From positions 14,526,608 to 14,590,607 of the forward strand of contig JAVTVX010000001.1 in assembly GCA_033439265.1 (NCBI GenBank): 64,000 nucleotides of DNA, written 5' to 3'. The position numbers were made by a program, and so were the translations under genes. The notes under the pieces are model-generated. The model worked only from the letters and a program-made list of their open reading frames with translations. It was not told the DNA's origin and did no database searches. The stretch is from Dillenia suffruticosa (lineage: Eukaryota; Streptophyta; Magnoliopsida; Dilleniales; Dilleniaceae). Shown in pieces: positions 58,361 to 64,000 of this stretch (positions are counted from its first letter, which is position 1; every line of letters begins with the position of its first letter).

Positions 58361-60280
58361 TGAAGTTTAAAAAATTGAATTTTGATTAAGTATAGGACTC
58401 ACCAATGTGACCTGAACAAGTGTCAACGCGACTTGAGGAGATTAGATCTCAGAATTCTTAAATCTGCACATAGACAAGCCGACTTGCCCATGACAGGTCG
58501 ACTTGTGCTCCCAAACGTTGTGGCCATAAGGCTACTTGTGGCAAGCATGAGTCAACCCGACAGGTTTAAATCATAGAGAAATATATCTACAAATCAAGCA
58601 AGGTGATTCACTAAAAAATAAGGCGAGTTGGGGGTTACAAAAGAAAGAATTTGGATTGCCTTAAGCCAATTTTTGAGTCGACTTGAGGGCCGATAAAGCA
58701 AAGAGCAAGCCTACTTGTTAGACAACAAGCGGACTTGGCCTCTGAACACCTTAGATACACAAGTGTACTTATACTATTTGCAAGTCGACTCATGAGTGTG
58801 AAAGACTATGAAATGACGAAAATGGGCAATCAAATTTGAACAAAACTTGAAAATAATGAGGGGGAAGAGGGGAATTTCACAACATATGTTAAAAAGGCTT
58901 AGAGTAAGCCTTTACTTTTCCAAATCAATCCCTTCTCTCTCTCCCTCTTCACTCCTTTTCTCGAACTCATTCTCTCACTCTCCCTCTCAACACCCTCTCT
59001 TAATATCTTTTGAAATCAATTTCACTTTCATTAAACCCACTCCCTAAACCTCCCAAACGTTCAAGCAAAGTCATAAACAAAGGTGATTTTGGAAGAAACC
59101 TAGGGTTTGCCTAAAAAGGGAAAAAATCTAGGGTTTTTGAAACCAAGTGTTCAAGGTTCAATCTAACCATGAAATTAAGGTAATTTTCCCTTCTTTTCAT
59201 GGATTTTAATTCTATTATTCATGAATTTGATTTTTATACTTGGAATTTGGGATATTGGTAGAGAAAGAAAGTTAGGGTTTTGGACAAAATTGATTTAAGA
59301 TGAAATTTGTGAATTATTTAGAGGTAATTTTACTCTTTCAACCTAGATTTATGTTTTCTAGCATGAATCTGGATTATCAAATTTGGATTATGAGATTTGA
59401 CTTGAGGATGTTTACCTAAGCTTTATAAATGTTGAGATTTTAAAAAATTGCGAATAGAAATAGTATATCAATGCAAATGGCATGTGGTTGATGAAATAAA
59501 AATATAGATTCATGGATTTTGAAAATTAGAGTTTGTATTATATTTGGGAAAACTCATAAACCCTAAGCATAGGTGTGATTTTACTTTGAATTTATATTTA
59601 TTGTTTTAGGATAAATTAATTAGAATCCATGAAAGAATTATTTTATGTTGATTGTGAATTGAGAGTGTTCACCCTTCCAAGAGGTGTGTGATTTTATTAT
59701 TGTATTTAAATAATAAAAACACTGTTATTGAATTTTCTAAATGACTTTCAAAACTTGGATTTATATGTTTTATTGTGTGTAGAATATCCCAAATATTGAA
59801 TTCTGAATTTTTATGCATCCTATATATTTTGACTAAACAAATGTGCCTGTGAATTTTTTGATATTGAATCCATTTGTATGATAACTATTATTGAGAAATT
59901 TTTAGAATTGATGGTACATGAAATTGATTTATGATTTTTGTGAAAGGTGCATATGATTGGTTTGGAGTAAGAGTCTAAACCCTCTATTAAATAATTAGTC
60001 ATTTCCCTCTATGAAGCAACCCGACAGGGTGACAGTAGGGTTTGTAAATCATGGGATGTAACCGAGCGTGTGTGGTATATTCATGGCTGGATATAGTGAC
60101 CACGGACATGAGATAATTGACGCACCACCAATGAGAGCCCACAGACAACGTCAAGGATGTTGGCATTTTAAAACGTAAATTATTAAAACTCTTGACGGTC
60201 CCACCCTAGGTTATGGTAGACATTTGTTGGGAATAGTGATTTTGGTTTGTCTTGTATTTGAAACTATTGAACAGTTGGAT
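58361..60280 (+). other. Possible large, decayed LTR
   Basis: It shows the layout seen in LTRs A and B: a palindromic AAGGCTTAGAGTAAGCCTT (58889-58907), a CT-rich leader (58925-59000), AACCTAGGGTTT, and a late GC-moderate block (60010-60230). Termini were not found. It may continue to 61734 past the CACTA insertion. Confidence 0.28.
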
Positions 60281-61625
60281 CGCTACTAGAAAATAAGATA
60301 TTAGCGATGGAAATATCTATTGTTGATAATAAAGATTCCGTCGCTAAAGAGTATTACCGATGGAAAATTCCGTCGACAAATCCGTTGCTGAAAGCTTCCT
60401 CATGGAATACTATCCGTTACTGATAGAAGAAAATATGTAAAATTATCAGTGACGGATTAGTAACGAAAATTTTTCGTTACTAAAAAATCCGTCGTTGATA
60501 GCAGACAATATGTAAAACTATCAATGACAGAAATTTTTCATCGCTGATTTTTGGTACCTGCTTAGGAGTGCATGCGGTTGCACGGGCAGGTGCCAACCTG
60601 CCCGTACTTGTGCGCCCATGCTCCTACCCCTGCATGTGCCCGCCTGCTTGCCATCTTTTTTTTTTTTTTGAAAAAATTGCTTTCACCTAAATTGGAACCT
60701 ATGCATCATGGTGATTTTTGACTTGTTACAACTATTATATCACAATACCTTTTGTGAAGTCTTCTTTTTTATTATTTCACTCTCATTTTTTTAATATTTA
60801 TCTCACTCTCACATTTTTTTCTTATTTCACTCATTACCTTGGGGTAATTTTTTTTATTGAATATTCTCATTGAACTTTTCTAACTGTTTAAATTTGATTT
60901 TGATTAAATTGATACTAAATAAAGAAATAAATATTTTTTGAGCCAAAAACATAAATTTGATTAATTAAAATAGAATAACAAATTATTTTTCTTGATTTAC
61001 CCAATAAAATAAATTAAATAAGAAAGGAAAAGAATTATAAAATAATAAAATGATAATAAAAATAATAAAAATAAAAAAATAATAAAAAATAATAAAAAAT
61101 AATAAAAAATAATAAAAAATAATAAAAAATAATAAAAATAGGAAAAAATAATAAAATAAAAATCCGTCGCTAAAAATTCTGTTAATAATCTATCGCTGAT
61201 AGGTTTATATAAATTTTTTTTTCCTAAACCACATCAACGATGGATTAGCGATATAATTTTTTCGTTATTAAAAAATTTGTCGTGAATCCGTCACTGATAG
61301 CAGACAATAAGTATCAGTGATGGATTAACGATAAAAAATTTTCGTCTCTAAAAATTCCGTCGCTGATAGGTTTACATAATTTTTTTTACCCTAGTCTATT
61401 ACACCGACGGAAATATTTTTGTAACTAATTTTCGTTGCTAATCTATCACTGATAGATCTATATAATTCTTTGATAGATTATCGATGGAAATATTGTCATC
61501 GCTAATTTTTGTTGTTAATCTGTCGCTAATTTCTCGATAATTTTTGTCGACGTTAATCTGTTGCAATTCCGTCACTATTACTGACGGATTTTTTTCCGTT
61601 GTTGATATTCTGTTTTCTTGTAGTA
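60281..61625. mobile_element. CACTA element, complete ends
   Basis: 1345 bp from CGCTACTAGAAAATAAG (A-to-G change in the CACTA start) to ...TTTTCTTGTAGTA, flanked by GAT on both sides (60278-60280 and 61626-61628). Many TTAGCGATGGAAA and complement subterminal repeats. The interior has a GC-rich patch (60550-60650, GGGCAGGTGCCAACCTGCCC palindrome), a weak tRNA-like word, and an (AATAAAA)n tract at 61060-61135. No transposase. Confidence 0.75.
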
Positions 61626-61734
61626 GATGCATATGAGATTGAATTATGAAAGTTGTAAATTAGAATGATTTTGAAACAATAGTTTGAGTTATTTATTTGT
61701 TGGATGAAATTGAGAATGATATGATGGTTTTATA

Positions 61735-63331
61735 TGTCACGCCCCGAATCGGGGTCATGAACAGCCGCCCGTTTGTTGCCCTGGATGTCGGTTACATTTT
61801 TACAGAAAATCGGACAGAAACTCCCCATATTTCAAAGGTCTCCAAAATATAATTTGACCTGTATATCAACATTCATCCTGTAAAATAAATAAATGGCCAT
61901 CCCGGCCTCTCCAAAATCAACCAATGCCGCAGCCAACATCCAAAACAACGCAAAACTATAAAAATTTCCAACAGATCTAGTCACAGACCTCTATTGTTAT
62001 GTCCAACTAAAGCATGAGCAGCCGCCACACCGAGCGGACCTAAAATTTTACATAATATATAAAAATTTTCTCAAATAACATTCAAATACGTACAATCGCC
62101 TCAATACAAATAAACTATGAGAGTTTCACAAATAAATATACATAAATTATACAGTTATCCCAAAAATAAATAAATGGGTACATCTGTTAAACTAAAATTT
62201 CCAATAATCGTAACGAAAGATATAGTAATATCCATACTCAAGTCCGGTACTATCAAGTCCACGTCGCAAGAATACAATAATTCTTCTTCAGTCCAAGATT
62301 AATCCTGTGGGGAGAAAGTGAGGGATGAGTATCTATGAGAGAATACTCAACAAATGAGGGGATTGATATCATACTATTAATATCAATGGTGAATTTGGAG
62401 TGTCAAAGCATGTAACAAAATATCGAGTGTGCGAAAATAACGTACCGTTTTAGAATAAAACATATCTCAAGGCACACATCAGAAAATAATATATGCATCC
62501 ATCTATGTATCAAGAAACATATGTAGAGCTGGCCGAACAAACAACCCCAGCAATGGTTTACCTAGACCAATGACGGGCGCATTTGGGGTTTTCACTATGC
62601 AAATATAAAATAATGGCTCTCTACCCCAATATTAGCCACAGACTACTCCAATTAACATGTAAATCATAATAATGATACATATATATAGTCGGCCATGTAT
62701 GGTGTCCCGCCCAGTGCTAGACAGAGGTAAACTCACGTCCTCCCCGATGAGGGTCAACCTGGGACACTCATACACATGACAATCTGGCGGATACCTCCGA
62801 CCGAAACGTATCCGGGTACAAAAGATGCCTCTACCAAATGTCCTTCGTAGTTACGGAATGCTATAGGAAGCATATCACCATATCACCAAGTCGGCCGGGC
62901 ACACAGCCCCATGCATCACATAGTCGAACATATAGCCCCATGTATTGTAACATAACTTCGGCCAGGCATATAGCCTAAATAGTACATGTAAATCCATTTA
63001 AAACTACGTGCCAATACAGTAAAAATATTTAAAACATGTCAATTTGTTAAAAAGAATGGCACAGTATGCAGTTATCAAACTCATGGATGCAGATCAATAA
63101 AATCAATAGTTGAGACACTTCAATGGTCACAAAAATATGTCTATCAAAATCCAAATATTTAGTTTTCACACGTATAGAAATCATGTTGTTTGAAAATCGG
63201 TAAAACATAATTTGTCAATTAATAGAAGATGTCAAAGTCCCACTCACAGTATGGGAGACGGTAACATACTCTCCAATAACACCACGAAGTGAAGAAAGAG
63301 TGCTCCCCTCAATCGATCAAGCGCTATATCA
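61735..63331 (-). mobile_element. Third LTR of the A/B family, partial (LTR C)
   Basis: It begins TGTCACGCCCCGAATCGG and carries the same ATTTTTACAGAAAATCGG, AATGGCCATCCCGGCC and TCCTTCGTAG blocks as LTR B, in the same (minus) orientation. The homology fades near 63300, where CACTACAATAAG (63333) starts another sequence. The LTR 5' end and GC-rich island are not seen in the window. Confidence 0.7.
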
Positions 63332-63332
63332 C

Positions 63333-64000
63333 TACAATAAGAGTTTACACATAACACATTAAAGGTGTTATAGCATTTGGGAATTAAAGGTCACATTTTA
63401 ACTATCTCTTTCAACTATCCAAATAACAACTCCAACCACACATTATCAGAGGTACCCAATGCAATGAATGCGATGCTAACATCAACTATTTACATCATCA
63501 TTCACATCTCCAATGTCTTCTCTAAATCATCAAAATGGCAACATAGGGTACATACCATAGCATATATCTACCATATATGCATACTCACACATGTTCTTGT
63601 AAAATCTTATCATTTACATATTTTTAAGTCACTTAAATACACCAATATTGGCAATACATGAACACACAATCATACATCCTTATACCTACATATAAACCTT
63701 TATTTTGCTTATTAAACACCATTCCCAATACTCTTAACAACATGCTATACTTGGCTCCCTCCAATGTACTTGGTCAAGGCATTGCACATATATAGGGTCA
63801 CAACTTGCACCTCAAAAATCAGCATGCATATACCCATAACTTCTCATGCTCATACCTTATATTTTATATGCATATGGTCACAAATATACCACAAGAATCT
63901 GTACACATTTGGACTCCTTTAGTGTAGAAAATCCTGCATTCATTCCTACTCTCTTTTATGCATTAACACACATATGTACACACTTTACTTCATGCCAAAT
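63333..64000. other. Possible start of a CACTA-type element
   Basis: CACTACAATAAGAGTTTAC followed by AAAGGTGTTATAGCATTTG resembles the terminus of a CACTA-type element. It interrupts LTR C and runs off the window. The rest is AT-rich without a recognised gene. Confidence 0.3.

Overview
This window is nuclear DNA from a flowering plant. It is AT-rich, its genes have GT-AG introns and TATA boxes, and most of its length is plant transposable elements. I cannot name the species. It holds one large multi-exon housekeeping gene, one intact and one broken glycine-rich-protein gene, three copies of a small secreted S1-type (self-incompatibility-homologue) gene, and possibly one tiny two-exon gene. 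I found no organelle, bacterial or CRISPR signal and no convincing tRNA or rRNA gene.

Layout. 1-5.4 kb: a secreted glycine-rich protein (1198-1599, +) faces a disrupted glycine-rich gene (3080-3963, -). 5.4-5.94 kb: a 556-bp TRIM-type mini LTR retrotransposon lies about 170 bp upstream of the main gene. 6.1-15.6 kb: a seven-exon gene encodes about 1003 residues and matches plant FLIP, the FIDGETIN-LIKE-1-interacting protein (DUF4487; human FIRRM/C1orf112). Its 3.6-kb fifth intron holds a hAT-like element with a perfect 8-bp target duplication and several tandem duplications. 16-20.5 kb: intergenic, with a terminal-inverted-repeat element and a fragment resembling the 5' end of U2 snRNA. 20.6 kb, 26.6 kb and 49.5 kb: the three S1-type genes. 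23.5-25.6 kb: a possible 52-residue gene (-).

The S1 genes at 26.6 and 49.5 kb sit in one segmental duplication, recognisable far beyond the coding region. After duplication one copy received a Ty1/copia element (27383-34446) just downstream, and the other received a degraded LINE (48.2-49.1 kb) upstream. The third S1 gene keeps an open frame but has GTG where its paralogues have ATG.

From 34 kb rightwards the window is a nested transposon landscape. A degraded copia element is split by a 2.06-kb solo LTR with TTTGC duplications. A CACTA element is split by an inverted relative of that LTR. There are two complete small CACTA elements with matching 3-bp duplications, a hAT-like element, a Mutator-like element with about 100-bp inverted repeats, a 1.4-kb non-autonomous LTR element with a gag-like frame, and a third LTR of the same family near the right edge.

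The most unusual theme is that several unrelated transposon families here each carry an internal, very GC-rich, repetitive island in an otherwise AT-rich setting. In CACTA elements such islands lie next to tRNA-like segments. All identifications are by eye from translated motifs and sequence comparison within the window; no database search was run.
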